Part shown: one piece after another, positions 10,731 through 21,468 of the stretch
Position numbering within the stretch: position 1 is the stretch's first letter
Layout of the letters: every line of letters starts with the position of its first letter
NCBI GenBank assembly: GCA_946965045.2
Contig: OX337232.1
Span: 1,674,001 to 1,738,000 of the forward strand
Source: Epithemia pelagica
Taxonomy: Eukaryota; Bacillariophyta; Bacillariophyceae; Surirellales; Surirellaceae
Direction of reading: 5' to 3'
DNA length: 64,000 bases
Program-made: the position numbers and the translations under genes
Notes under the pieces: generated by a model
What the model was told of the DNA's origin: nothing
What the model saw: the letters and a program-made list of their open reading frames with translations, nothing else
Databases searched by the model: none

Positions 10731-12672
10731 ATGCAATCATCTTCTCAAAGAACGAATGTAGAGATGATTGAATGTTCACAGAATGAGACGGATACTCTGG
10801 GGCTCGAGACACCTGGGAAAGCAAAGGTAGTTGTCGTCGCCATTAAAAACGAATCCGAGCACGACGACCGCAATCCCCTTCCTAAGATGGAAGTTGGAAG
10901 GGTTTTGGAGACCAATGAGAAAAGTGGAGGAAGAATCTTTTTGGGAATTTTTCGAGAATTGAATTGGGAACGTCCCATCCACTTGGGATTTGGTTTATTC
11001 TTGGTGCTTTTCCCATTCTGGTTGTTGGATTCTCTTAAAGATCCATTGCTAAGCGCACTAACACTCAACTTAGAACGACACCAGCCATCGGCAAAGTTAT
11101 TGAGTGTTGTGACGACATTGTCTCTCGTTTGCCTTCTGGAATACGTTGCCAAAGAGCGCAGCCGTTCCAGCAAAACCGATCAAGAATCATCACAAATCCG
11201 GAGTCCGGAAGAAGTCATGGATGGCGGGGGCACTTGGACTAGGATGTCCCTTGCAGACTCTTTATCCAGAGAAAGAGTACATACTGAAGAAATGACCGGT
11301 GTTCCCTCTTCAATCTTTGCTTCGATTGGAATTCCTTATTGTATTGCCTTTGGGATTATGGCATACTTACTGCAGTTTCATGCTCTTGCGCAACCTCGAA
11401 ACGCATCAGAGGAATCTGGAATGTCGTACTGGCATCTTCTGGGCTACTGTCTATACGCAGCAATAGAGTCATACGGATCGTTGGCAGTGGCAGCATTTTG
11501 GTCCTACACGAATTCCACTCTTTCACTCGAACAAGCTGAAGCGTTCTACGGCCCGATTATTGCAATTGCGCAACTCGGTGCTATTGGAGGAAGCACAATG
11601 GCCACAACAAAGTATGAACATGTCACACTGGTAGTGCTGTCTTGCCTTGTGATGATACTGCATATTGTGGTGATGCTTTTGTATGTTCGAAAGCATCAGC
11701 CATATCATCCAGATCCCATCGTCCCGCCGCTACAGCGTCAAGAGCCGTTGCACCAGCAAAAAATGACTTGGAGAGGAAGAGAAAAGATTTCGGGAAAAAT
11801 TCCTTGGCTCACAGGAATTTATTTGATTCTTGAACACAACTTTGTAATTTTAATTCTTGGGGCGTCGTGTTTGTACGACATAAGTTTGACATGCCTGAAC
11901 TATCAGATGACGTTGCTTGGTTGGAACCGTCACGGTGCAGGCGAGTCAGATGGAATATCGTTTACCCGTTTCATGGGTCGATATGGCCAACTGGTGAACG
12001 TCTTAAGCTTGATACTTTCCAGTGCGGTGTTTCCTTGGCTCATGAAAAACATTGGGCTTCGATCTACCCTGCGTTTGTTTCCGACACTTTTGTTGGTCGT
12101 CAATATGATAGCATTCCTTGCTCTCCCAGGCAACCTTTGGGTTCTGTTCTTTAGTATGTCGATCCTCAAAGCTATGACGTACAGTATTCATGACCCATCG
12201 ACTGAGATTTTGTATTTACCCACCGCTCCTCAAATCAAATTTCAAGCAAAATTCTGGATTGACGTTGTCGGTAAGTTCAACGGGAACGCTTTCAAAACCA
12301 ACCCCGGAATTTTCATCTCATATCACTGCTGTCTGTTGATGTGCTTTTTCTCTAGGTGCCAGGATTGCAAAAGCTTTTGGGAGTTCAATAAATACAATGG
12401 CAGGAAATGTCAACCGCAGCATTCGTGTTGCCAGTGCCCCTAGCTTGTGCTCTGCATTGGCGCTTTGGTGGATTTGCTACGTTGTTGGTGACGAGTTTGA
12501 AAGCTTGATTCAAAGCGGTGGAGTTGTGGGGCTAGAGAGGGCTGATAGTGACACAAACGGTACGGGCAATGAAGTTGTTCCCTTGATAGCATCCGAACTC
12601 GAAGGTGAGGTTGTCTTTGAACCATGTGGATCAGTGTCGAGTGAGCAATCAAGAACTTTGTTCGAGTCGTGA
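10731..12672 (+). CDS. NTT: Nucleotide transporter of the ATP/ADP carrier (NTT/TLC) family
   Basis: Two exons, 10731-12270 and 12356-12672, giving 618 aa. The intron is GTAAGT...CTCTAG, 85 bp, phase 1. The protein has a ~90-residue hydrophilic N-terminus and about ten membrane helices. Family-typical stretches include FKD-like DSLKDPLL near helix 1, FWSYTNSTLSLEQAEAFYG, and the conserved segment across the splice site, DPSTEILYLPT, IKFQAKFWIDVVG and ARIAKAFGSSINTM. Members exchange ATP/ADP or take up nucleotides across plastid, bacterial or other membranes, and diatoms have several divergent paralogues. Substrate and membrane cannot be read from sequence. No clear plastid presequence is visible, so ER, plastid-envelope or plasma-membrane location remains open. 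Confidence 0.85.
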
Positions 12673-12894
12673 ACCACATGTATATGATCACATACTTCCG
12701 GCGTTTACTAGCTCGCATGGGAAATCTTTGTTGAGAATAATCAAAGACAGACTAGGAATGCTCATATGTACTATATCATCGAACGTAAAATTCATCTTAA
12801 CATTGCCGAAGCGTCGCTCGTATCATGTAAGCCACCCGACTGCATCAAATCCGTCACCAAATCCTCTTCCACGTGAAGCACTCAACAGAACGAA

Positions 12895-13974
12895 TTAATC
12901 CCCGTCGGAAAAGCAATGCAGACGATGGGTTTGCTGGCCTGAAGATGGACAGCAAAATGGGCTACATGCGACTTTTCTGCAGTTCAACGTCCAGACAACG
13001 GGCGCTGACTCACATATACCTTCTTGTACACAAGAGGCGCAGAATTCTGCAGGCCATGTACCCGAAAAATCATTTCCATGGGTGAGCAACGTATCCAATT
13101 TACCGTTGCTTCTGATAGATCCTGCAATTTCACCCGTCAGGCGATTTCGTTGAACGTGGAGAGCATCCAAGTTTGGCATGTTGGCGAAAATGGTTGGATC
13201 AAGCTGACCAGTTAATTCGTTCCTTCCAAGATTTAGGATATGGCAAGACTCCAAGAGAGCAATCGCAGCAGGGATAGGACCCTTAAGATTGTTGTCGTGC
13301 AAGTCGAGCTCAACCACCTCGTGGTCTGTTTTGTCTATGCATTGGTGGGGATCCAGATGGGGAGAAAAGGAGCTGCAACAACTGACCCCGATCCAGTTGC
13401 AAATGGAATCTTCACCTCCCCAACCGTTACTTAAGACCCAGCCATCACCTCCATTTGTGTAAAACACTGCCATAAGAGCAAACCGTTCAACGATTTCTCT
13501 TTTAGCAAAGTACTGATCACTTTGAACGACCCATGAGGCAGCACGGGTTATCGGATCTTCACTGCTATCATCCGCTACACCAATAAAGTCACTTGCCTCT
13601 CGGGAAATTTGTCCCTCCAAGTAGACCTTTGCCGCTTCATTCTCCCCCAACGCCTCAACCAGTACGTCCAGTCGAGCTTGTGGGTCACTTATCATTTCCA
13701 CAGGTGCTGGTGACAGCGATGCAGTTGGAGCTGGCGCTGGAATGGAATCATCGTCGTCATCGTCCTTCACAACTACCAGCATGATAACAATAATTGTGAC
13801 CCCAACAATGAGAACACCAAGGGCCAACAGAAAATAGAAACAGTCGCCACCATCATCATCTGATTTTCGAGGAGCTTCTTCATCGTTTGATGCTGGTTGT
13901 TCTGCATCCCTTCTACGGCCTTGGGCGTGATTAGCCCCTCCAAATTCTTGTGGTTCATCCTGCGGTTCTTCCAT
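12895..13974 (-). CDS. Leucine-rich-repeat single-pass membrane protein (paralogue of 6723-8310)
   Basis: Single exon of 359 aa from the ATG at 13974; the frame is open to 14130 but without a better start. The N-terminal ~45 residues are acidic and Gln-rich. A strong membrane helix follows (FYFLLALGVLIVGVTIIVIML), then a run of Asp residues and a Pro/Ala linker. Next comes an LRR N-cap (ERFALMAVFYTNGGDGW, CNWIGVSCC) and three LRRs (LDLHDNNLKGPIP, LNLGRNELTGQLD, LHVQRNRLTGEIA). It ends in a Cys-rich tail. The layout matches the LRR gene at 6723-8310, including the 'F-x-x-M-P-N-L' phase of the repeats. It is convergent with the NTT transporter, whose stop is 223 bp away. Confidence 0.85.
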   Translation of the reverse strand: MEEPQDEPQEFGGANHAQGRRRDAEQPASNDEEAPRKSDDDGGDCFYFLLALGVLIVGVTIIVIMLVVVKDDDDDDSIPAPAPTASLSPAPVEMISDPQARLDVLVEALGENEAAKVYLEGQISREASDFIGVADDSSEDPITRAASWVVQSDQYFAKREIVERFALMAVFYTNGGDGWVLSNGWGGEDSICNWIGVSCCSSFSPHLDPHQCIDKTDHEVVELDLHDNNLKGPIPAAIALLESCHILNLGRNELTGQLDPTIFANMPNLDALHVQRNRLTGEIAGSIRSNGKLDTLLTHGNDFSGTWPAEFCASCVQEGICESAPVVWTLNCRKVACSPFCCPSSGQQTHRLHCFSDGD

Positions 13975-14750
13975 GTCCAGCCGAAACTCCAAAGTCTTTC
14001 TGATCAGGTAACTGTTAACTGTACGATATCGAATTTGCACTGTGTTCACAGCAACAATATTGATTCTTCGGAGGTAGTGGGGATCCTTGTCCGAACTCCC
14101 AACAATAACAATCGTCGATCTCTCTTGCAATTTGCAATGGGTGTGAACAAGCAGATAATATCTATAGGGCGTGCCGCCTACATGTCTTGTTCTTGTGTCT
14201 TGTTTCTCCCGTGATCGGGCCCAATGCCCAGTCCCAAGTCTTCACGGACCCCGGGCCCCGCCCGGGGGGCTTGCCATTCTACTGACCATTACAGACAAGA
14301 ACGAACCAATTCGAAATTGAAACCGCCAAGGCGGTATAGGACGGCTGAGTTCAGTATCCGTCGTACTCAGGAGCCACATACCCCCAAGCATGTAAGTGAG
14401 TCACGCGTGATCGCATGCACTGCGGGGCCCATTCTATCGACGCGCGAAAGCGCGATTTTGGTGCTCATGCTCACCAAAATTCCTTCCAAATCGCATCGCG
14501 CTTTCACGCAGGCCATTCTATCAAAACGCGATTTTGCGATTGCGCTCATTATACGCATGTGCGACCGGACCCGAAAATCGAAAGATAGCACGAGTAGCTT
14601 TTGCCCTAGTTACCCCTAGATAGTTTTTACAAACCATAGCTTTTGTTTATGCCATTGTCGCATTTACGCAAGATGAGGAACAAACCTTGCAAACAAGCAA
14701 CACCTCGAACATGGATCCATATCGAATGACAATGGGTGTACTAAAGAAGG
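13975..14750. other. Intergenic interval with short inverted repeats and a dispersed hairpin repeat
   Basis: No gene is supported. It contains a GC-rich inverted stretch (ccccgggccccgcccgggg near 14250-14268), a ~43-bp hairpin repeat (14310-14353) also found at 46556-46606, and a hairpin whose arms attttggtg/caccaaaat lie near 14453-14478 inside a GCGC-rich block. Short ORFs here use no recognisable domain. Confidence 0.5.
14310..14353 (+). repeat. Dispersed hairpin repeat, copy 1
   Basis: The segment from 'aaattgaaaccgcc' to 'gacggctgagttcagtatc' is almost identical to 46556-46606. It includes a compact hairpin accgccaaggcggt (6-bp arms, 2-nt loop). Flanking sequence differs between the copies, so this is a small dispersed repeat or the end of a transposable element. 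Confidence 0.7.
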
Positions 14751-15460
14751 CTACTTGGGCCACGGATTGGGTTCGTGTGACCTTGGAAAGACAAAGGCCT
14801 TCAAGGTCACGACAATGGTCATGCCTGTACATTTGCGAATATCGTGTTCATCGGCACTAATACCACTGTAAATCAACCCATATCCCACCTGGTATTATAC
14901 AGATACCACCAATCCCACAGCAGCACACATGTGTGCACAACGACAGTATGAGAAAACACATGGAATCATGGATACAACACAAACATGACAACCACCTCTT
15001 GGCAAATGTCCCTAGTGTCTTGTGCGTGTGTGTGCACGTACCGTACTAAAGGTGGTCCAACTCGAAACAAAGGCATCAACACAAAGGCATCGGTAAAGTA
15101 ATCTGCTTCATAAAAGTCCACGCCAGCCAAGCACTTGGGATGATGATGTCCCAATCCGTTCATTACTGCGGCAAAGAGCAAGGTCGAGACCAAGAATCCG
15201 ACGGCGGCACTCAAAAAACGGCAGCAAAACTGGACCGGAAAGACCAATGCAAATAATGAACCACCCAGGAATGCAAGGTAATACCCAACCATGAACATGC
15301 ACCCCCGCCATAATGCAAATCCGTCGGACTGTGCGACAGTCAAGATAAGGATGACTTTTTCTTGCGAATGGTATCGGGTCGACGAGTACGCCGCCATTGC
15401 AAGGACGACGATGATCGACCAAACCCACACCATCCCAATCCACACGAGGAATTCCAACAT
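14751..15460 (-). CDS. Small multi-pass membrane protein, two exons
   Basis: Exons 15460-15042 and 14865-14751 (177 aa). The intron is GTACGT...TTTACAG, 176 bp, and the phase-2 junction restores the frame. About four hydrophobic helices are visible: FLVWIGMVWVWSIIVVLAMA at the N-terminus, ALWRGCMFMVGYYLAFLGGS, LFALVFPVQFCCRFL and FLVSTLLFAAVM. Loops are short, and a His-rich bit (GLGHHHPKC) precedes the last third. The spliced C-terminus is soluble and ends PRSHEPNPWPK. I do not recognise the family. The ATG at 15460 is only 14 bp from the open frame of the divergent EF-hand gene (15475), so the two genes must share or overlap a promoter region, or the EF-hand gene has an upstream exon. Confidence 0.55.
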
Positions 15461-16052
15461 CGTGTGTCGGGTCTGTGTTCGAATTCGATGCCAGCAATCT
15501 CAATCTTTTGAATGGCGGTGTTCCGGTTCCGGTTCCGTTCCCTGATGGTACAAATTGCTTCTACATCGCCGCGAACGTACAACCAAGTCCTGAAGAACCG
15601 CGGCCCAAATTCTTTCTCGTCTTTATTGGGATTGCGATTTTGTTGCTGCTTGTTGGATTGGTGGTCGGAAAATTGGACCTTCGGCGTACCTTGACGGCTG
15701 TTCCAGAAGAAACGAACCACAACAACAAGTGCTTTCTCCTCACGTCTCAGCAAGGAGGCCAATCACACGTGCCAAACAAGGGCGCTTCTTTGACACAAGC
15801 GGATCAAACCTTGGAAGACCTTGTTGCTCGTATGGAGACCGGCCAAACGTTCTCGACCGATATACTCCGGTCTCTCTACACGTCATTGTTGTCCGGCCTT
15901 GTGGATGATTCAGCAAGTCAAGACGGACTGGATATGGATTCAATGGTCCAAGATGCGATTGAATTTATTGATACCAACAAGGATGGTTCCATTGATACTT
16001 GGGAGATGGAGCATATTCAGCTCCCAGCCGGAAAATCAGGAAAGTTTTTGTT

Positions 16053-16057
16053 CGACA
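16053..16057. repeat. Target-site duplication of element 1, left copy (cgaca)
   Basis: The sequence cgaca directly precedes the 5' LTR and reappears at 21464-21468 after the 3' LTR. A 5-bp duplication is typical of Copia integration. Confidence 0.95.
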
Positions 16058-16823
16058 TGTTAGGATTCTCACCTTTAACTAGGTGGTGGTGGAATCTACA
16101 ACACATCGACTGATGCTAGTATTTTATGGCATCCGATGACATTTGTGTAAAAGTGAGAAAAGAATGACGGCATGCTCGCGGACCTTTAATTTTGGCCAAG
16201 GCATGCTCGCAATGCACGCGCTATCGGCGACCGCTCGGATATTGACTATGGCCCATCACGTGCGCGCCCAATATTCTCAAGCGCGCGCAATCAAGATCCG
16301 AGTGAGCACCTCCACGACTTACCTCAACGACCTAAGTAATCAAAGCACGAATCACGATCACGCGAGACCATATTTCCATTCCCACAATTCCAAGAATGCA
16401 ATCAACAACGCGCCAAGAAAACTACCTATATCACAACAAAGCAAGAGCTGTTGGCATTGGTATATGATATACAACTGCATATACTTTCAATACAACAATG
16501 CAGGTCTACTCCAACCATTTGAGGACCTATCACACCAGATCCATGGCCGTATACAAGAGCCAGGACCTCGACCTTCATCAAACACCTTAGTTAGTAATCA
16601 TCTCACAATCATTAATATCACCATTTTAACACTCATCTTAAGACTAACCTCTTATCAGTGGACCGACTGCCCCCACCCACGGCGGACTTCGACTTGCAAC
16701 TCTTCTCTGACCCGTGGAGGATTGTTGTATCGGTTGGTGATTCGATTGTCGGCTCAGCGAGCCTTTTACCTATCCTACCCAACTACCTATTACCCTTCTG
16801 AATTCTCAATGAGAGTTCTGTCA
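16058..16823 (+). repeat. Element 1 5' LTR (766 bp)
   Basis: Begins tgttaggattctcacc and ends gagagttctgtca. It shares patches with the LTR of element 2 (for example cacgatcacgcgagacca and the gcgcgccca region), so the two are distant members of one lineage. A 228-aa frame inside is not considered a gene. Confidence 0.95.
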
Positions 16824-16843
16824 GATTAACAGTCTCAACGCTC
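16824..16843 (+). promoter_or_regulatory. Primer-binding site of element 1
   Basis: gattaacagtctcaacgctc directly follows the LTR. Its reverse complement reads gagcg-t-tgaga-ctgttaa-tc, which matches the end of a D-arm, the 5' strand of an anticodon stem and an anticodon loop CTGTTAA as in tRNA-Asn(GUU). This suggests priming by an internally cleaved tRNA half, as known for Drosophila copia with initiator tRNA-Met. The match is inferred from general tRNA structure, not from a local tRNA gene. Confidence 0.7.
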
Positions 16844-17327
16844 ATTGCCCTGCAGTCGCATTGGAGATCATACTTACCCATCTACATTGAGTACAGATTG
16901 AGCTACACCAACAAACGAGAGTTAGAGGACAAAGCTACCCAACCCAACAACAGGGCCAGCCTGGCTAAGGCTAGGGTCATCAACCCTCTCCTATTCCAGG
17001 ACCTCAAGCTGGACCAGGACTTCGTGCAACTACCTTCCCAATACTCACCTGACCAGTACTTTGCTGAGGACTACGAGCAAGACGAGCAAGCTACCATTAT
17101 TCCTGACTCCCTGGTTCAACTCGATCACCGCAACGAGTCCGGAAGTGACCAAGGATAAGTATCTTTAAGTGGTTTCCACAACAAACCAGAGACAAAACCG
17201 AGTTCCGCACATCCGGGTTCCCAGCACAACACACATCCGGGTACTTACATACGTGGCACACACGTGGTACATCCGGGTTCAGATCACACCACACATTAAA
17301 TAAACAACGAACCAACCATATACTACC

Positions 17328-19436
17328 ATGGATCCAACATACCCCAAGACACCTTCTCTTCCTTCTGACGACTCAGTACCGCCTGACAAATCAGATACAC
17401 AAGTGTTCAATCACATCACCCAGCATCTATTTGAATGTGATGAGGAACGAGCTCAAGCCCTTCATCAATGGATAAAACATAGTGGTTTCGAACACATTCT
17501 GAATGTCATCGACTATCTTGCAGTCAATCCAGAAAAGAATATCAAGGACCTTGGACAATACAAGTATGGGAACAAGACGATGAACCTGAAGACGTATACA
17601 AGGCATCAAATGAAGATCCTAGCATATTGGTCACGAGAACAAACCTCAACCCTGCAGCAGTGTGATATATCCCGTTCAACCTGGTTGAACCTCACCAAGG
17701 CCGATTACGATCATTGGAGAATCAATGCAGACTTCACCAAGCTTTGCCTGAACCAAGGTTGGATTTCGTCATTTCGTTTAGCAAAAAGAGAGGTGTTACG
17801 TCTTAACAACTACATCTCCAATCTTTGTCTCGATGATTCATGGCACGGCACAACCTATCAGTTTCTTCTCCACTTTCAACACCAATTCCATCTTCTCGAC
17901 AATCTGGGATCAATGTTTGATCACATTCCTGGCCACTCCACTAGGATGACCTTCCTGATGAAAGCCGTTGAAAAGGTACCTGATTTACGACAAGTCAACA
18001 TCTTGTCTGGTGCAAAGACACTTTGTTATCAATCATATTTCCGTCTTCTCCTTGATGCCGCATATGATCATGACCAAGCAACTCGATCACCAAAGTCTAA
18101 CCAACGTAAGCATACCAAGCAACATGACTTTCAATATGATCAAGATTTTGATACCAACAATCCATCATTCAAAGAAATGCACGACAGGATTAAGAGAACT
18201 AACATGAAGACCAAGGATTCATCTTCGCTTCCAAAGATTAGTCTTCCAAGAAATCTGTGGAGTAAACTCACTGACAACAGTCGTCAAGTAATCATTGCGT
18301 ACAACAAGTCTACCCAGAATGCATCAACAATTGCATGCAAGGAACAGACGCATACTCTTGACATTGATCCAGAACCTGATCCTGACCCTGGTAGTAGTAC
18401 ACGGATTGACGACATAATTCAAGATGCTTCCAAAGACCGTCAAGACAATTTCTCTGATCTGATTACCCGGTTTGTTCCTCAAGTTGTGACCAATCTTGTT
18501 GTCAATCATCCAACATCTAATCTTGCTAATTTGGAATCCAATACCAAGACAACATCCATCCCTAATGATTGTCCCAAGAACAACAATTGTAAACAGAAAG
18601 TTCAGACATCTCGACATCTGCTCTCTCGCATGTCTACTTTCTCCGGCGACAATCACATGACTGGCTTTAATCATTGGCATCTTGATCCCATGCAAGATAC
18701 GGCACCTTCTTTGAGGACTGTTGAAAATGATGGTAATCCAAATGATGCGTTTGGGAAATATACCAATTGTGTTGTCTGTAACCCCAACCTTCTTTTGGAT
18801 TTACCTTACGATCATGGACCGGATACACCTTCCTTCTACACACCCCTCCTTGGAGAACACTTTTCCAAACCAAACCTCCAAGATCAGAATATGGCTGAGA
18901 ACCTTTATCAGACCGTTAAGAGGGCAACATACGTCGTGACCGTTTTGGGCCATATCCCTCTTGAGATCCTCAATGGTCGCCCACCCGGCATTACCCACCC
19001 TCTTTTCTTCCTTATCTCGGACAAGGCCCCCTACTTTACCGAATCATATGCCCTCTCCCACCGTCCCTACCGTCCCTACCCTCCCTCTTTTGTCACGACA
19101 CTTGGCTACTGGCTTGTTTTTGCCCCTCCTATTGGTGATACTTTGTCTCTGGACACTCAAACCCTTTGTTACTCTGCCATTCTTCATGATGCACCCACGC
19201 CACCCAGAACCTTTGTGTGGATACCTCTTCAGGGGAGAAATCGCTTCCAAGTGAACCCAACGGCAAGCAAGCTGACATTGTTCTCATTTCTAGCAAAGGT
19301 GAAGATCCATCCACGCAAATTCCAACGATCAAACATGATGACACTATTGGACAACCTTTCCTTGTTTATGATCCAGAGGAAAATGGGGAGCAACGACAAC
19401 CGTATAATGGGGAGCAACCACAACCGTGTCTTATAA
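17328..19436 (+). CDS. Element 1 Gag-like ORF fused to pol remnants (702 aa)
   Basis: The ATG at 17328 begins MDPTYPKTPS, parallel to the element 2 Gag start MDSQSPKTPT. Shared Gag stretches include WRINADF, EVLRLNNYISNL, HSTRMTFLMKAVEKVPDLR and AKTLCYQSYFRLLLDAAYDHDQAT. It then skips the protease and most of integrase and resumes with the integrase end (QNMAENLYQTVKRAT, corresponding to QNKAENRYQTVKRMT). The last ~80 residues are out of frame with the element 2 protein. There are no internal stops despite large deletions, so the ORF may still be translated into a Gag-type protein able to join particles. Confidence 0.75.
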   Translation: MDPTYPKTPSLPSDDSVPPDKSDTQVFNHITQHLFECDEERAQALHQWIKHSGFEHILNVIDYLAVNPEKNIKDLGQYKYGNKTMNLKTYTRHQMKILAYWSREQTSTLQQCDISRSTWLNLTKADYDHWRINADFTKLCLNQGWISSFRLAKREVLRLNNYISNLCLDDSWHGTTYQFLLHFQHQFHLLDNLGSMFDHIPGHSTRMTFLMKAVEKVPDLRQVNILSGAKTLCYQSYFRLLLDAAYDHDQATRSPKSNQRKHTKQHDFQYDQDFDTNNPSFKEMHDRIKRTNMKTKDSSSLPKISLPRNLWSKLTDNSRQVIIAYNKSTQNASTIACKEQTHTLDIDPEPDPDPGSSTRIDDIIQDASKDRQDNFSDLITRFVPQVVTNLVVNHPTSNLANLESNTKTTSIPNDCPKNNNCKQKVQTSRHLLSRMSTFSGDNHMTGFNHWHLDPMQDTAPSLRTVENDGNPNDAFGKYTNCVVCNPNLLLDLPYDHGPDTPSFYTPLLGEHFSKPNLQDQNMAENLYQTVKRATYVVTVLGHIPLEILNGRPPGITHPLFFLISDKAPYFTESYALSHRPYRPYPPSFVTTLGYWLVFAPPIGDTLSLDTQTLCYSAILHDAPTPPRTFVWIPLQGRNRFQVNPTASKLTLFSFLAKVKIHPRKFQRSNMMTLLDNLSLFMIQRKMGSNDNRIMGSNHNRVL

Positions 19437-20722
19437 GATGCGTCATTGATTTAGAACAAGATGCTCTCAAGCAAGAAGACTGTATCAAGTACACTTTCTG
19501 CAAATCCATTTCCGACATTGACAAGATAATTTCATACCGTCAACATATGGAATACATCAAACAGGACAACCAAGCACAGGAAACTGAAGATGACGTTTTT
19601 CAGTTCAGGGACGTTGTTGCAGATCAAGAACCGTCAAGTATTAGCAACAATCCTGACTACAAAAGAAGTCACTGTAATATACTTGTTGATTGGGAGACTG
19701 GGGAGATGGTCTATGAGCCTCCGTCACTCATGGTAAATGATGCCTATGCCAAGAAACATGACCTATTAAATGAACTTGGATGGAAACATCTCAAGCGTTT
19801 TGTCAAGACCAGTAAATGCCTTGTTCAAGCTGCCAAACAGCAGTCAAGAATCAAGCAAGTCTGTCGTTCCATCAAGTACAAGTTTGGTTATCAAGTTTCA
19901 ATGACAAATGAAGAATTAGTTGTTTTGTTAGACAAGCAACATGGTAAAAGAAAGTGGCACGACACTACTGAAGTTGAGCTCTTTCAGGCTTCACAGATCC
20001 AATCCCTCACAAAAGTCAAGGATTGCGTTCAAGCTCAGTTCAAGAGAAGGGAAATGATAAATGCATCACCAGAAGAGTATCACAAGAACAAGATTCAAAT
20101 CCATCTTGTAAAACATGATGATAGTTGCCCAGCACTTCTCATCACAGACGAGGTTGAGGCAATCTTTTTGTGTACTACTTCCATTCACAACTTTCATACA
20201 ACCACCTGTCTTGGGATTCTCAATGATATGGATATATGGGGAGCAAAAGTTGGAAATGCACACGACCTGGAAGCTTTATCTGGAGAGAAGATCTTGATAG
20301 TTGCAAGACAAGAACTCAAGGAATCAGGTCACATCTTGATTACGCACAAGGCCTCAAAGGGATTAAAATCTTCAGGAGCATGTCGGCGTGACTGTTTCTT
20401 TGACATCCCACTTGATATGGATTTGTCACCAACTAAAGCAGATCCCAATGTTTGGATGAAGAAGGCACCTGGGGAGCATAGCTCAAAGGGCACCGACAAG
20501 ACCTACCAACTGAAGAATGATGAACTGATTACTTATTGCCTGAGATATCCCTATGAGAGCGTCCGGGATACATTGTCAGTAAGCATTGGAAATTCTCGAA
20601 AGTATGGACCACGTTCAAGATCATATTCTTCTGGGGAGGAAACGTTCAGAAGCATGACAAGGAAAATAACAATCCTCACTCGACAAATTGTGGGGAGTGT
20701 TAGGATTCTCACCTTTAACTAG
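19217..20722 (+). pseudogene. Element 1 pol remnant: RT-region ORF without the catalytic core (501 aa)
   Basis: This ORF continues the pol frame of element 2 (KQADIVLISSKGEDPS, VDWETGEMVYEP, KHDLLNELGWKHLKRFVKTSK, DMDIWGAKVGNAHDLEALSGEKI). It keeps the first part of the reverse-transcriptase region but, after KADPNVWMKKAPGEH, jumps to an unrelated short tail. The Y-V-D-D box and the whole RNase H part are absent. It overlaps the preceding ORF in another frame, so one frameshift near 19200 separates the two. It runs into the 3' LTR. Confidence 0.75.
20688..20697 (+). promoter_or_regulatory. Polypurine tract of element 1
   Basis: ttgtggggag lies directly before the 3' LTR, the expected place for plus-strand priming. 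Element 2 carries the same ten bases at its 3' LTR (24229-24238, minus strand). Confidence 0.8.
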
Positions 20723-21463
20723 GTGGTGGTGGAATCTACAACACATCGACTGATGCTAGTATTTTATGGCATCCGATGACATTTGTGTAAAAGTGAGAAA
20801 AGAATGACGGCATGCTCGCGGACCTTTAATTTTGGCCAAGGCATGCTCGCAATGCACGCGCTATCGGCGACCGCTCGGATATTGACTATGGCCCATCACG
20901 TGCGCGCCCAATATTCTCAAGCGCGCGCAATCAAGATCCGAGTGAGCACCTCCACGACTTACCTCAACGACCTAAGTAATCAAAGCACGAATCACAATCA
21001 CGCGAGACCATATTTCCATTCCCACAATTCCAAGAATGCAATCAACAACGCGCCAAGAAAACTACCTATATCACAACAAAGCAAGAGCTGTTGGCATTGG
21101 TATATGATATACAACTGCATATACTTTCAATACAACAATGCAGGTCTACTCCAACCATTTGAGGACCTATCACACCAGATCCATGGCCGTATACAAGAGC
21201 CAGGACCTCGACCTTCATCAAACACCTTAGTTAGTAATCATCTCACAATCATTAATATCACCATTTTAACACTCATCTTAAGACTAACCTCTTATCAGTG
21301 GACCGACTGCCCCCACCCACGGCGGACTTCGACTTGCAACTCTTCTCTGACCCGTGGAGGATTGTTGTATCGGTTGGTGATTCGATTGTCGGCTCAGCGA
21401 GCCTTTTACCTATCCTACCCAACTACCTATTACCCTTCTGAATTCTCAATGAGAGTTCTGTCA
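20698..21463 (+). repeat. Element 1 3' LTR (766 bp)
   Basis: Identical to the 5' LTR except for one base (20996). Followed by the second target-site copy cgaca at 21464-21468 and then by the resumed EF-hand gene. Confidence 0.95.
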
Positions 21464-21468
21464 CGACA
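21464..21468. repeat. Target-site duplication of element 1, right copy (cgaca)
   Basis: Matches 16053-16057 exactly. Confidence 0.95.

Larger units (their letters stand above)
16058..21463 (+). mobile_element. Copia LTR retrotransposon, element 1 (non-autonomous, 5406 bp)
   Basis: The element is delimited by two 766-bp LTRs (16058-16823 and 20698-21463), both TG...CA, flanked by cgaca duplications. I found a single difference between the LTRs (g at 16356, a at 20996), so the insertion is recent. The primer-binding site follows the 5' LTR directly and a purine tract precedes the 3' LTR. The interior codes for a Gag-like N-terminus and remnants of integrase and of the reverse-transcriptase region. 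It lacks the protease motif, the integrase first two catalytic Asp regions and the RT Y-V-D-D box that are present in element 2. It therefore needs enzymes from elsewhere, plausibly from an element like element 2 with the same primer site and polypurine tract. Confidence 0.93.

Noticed and set aside
12397-12672. Separate 91-aa ORF after the transporter
   Set aside because: It is the second exon of the NTT gene; a GTAAGT/CTCTAG intron joins it in phase and completes the conserved AKAFGSSINTM segment.
16143-16829. 228-codon frame inside the 5' LTR of element 1 (and its twin from 20783 in the 3' LTR)
   Set aside because: It lies in an LTR, starts from a non-ATG codon, has no domain, and is present twice only because the LTR is duplicated.
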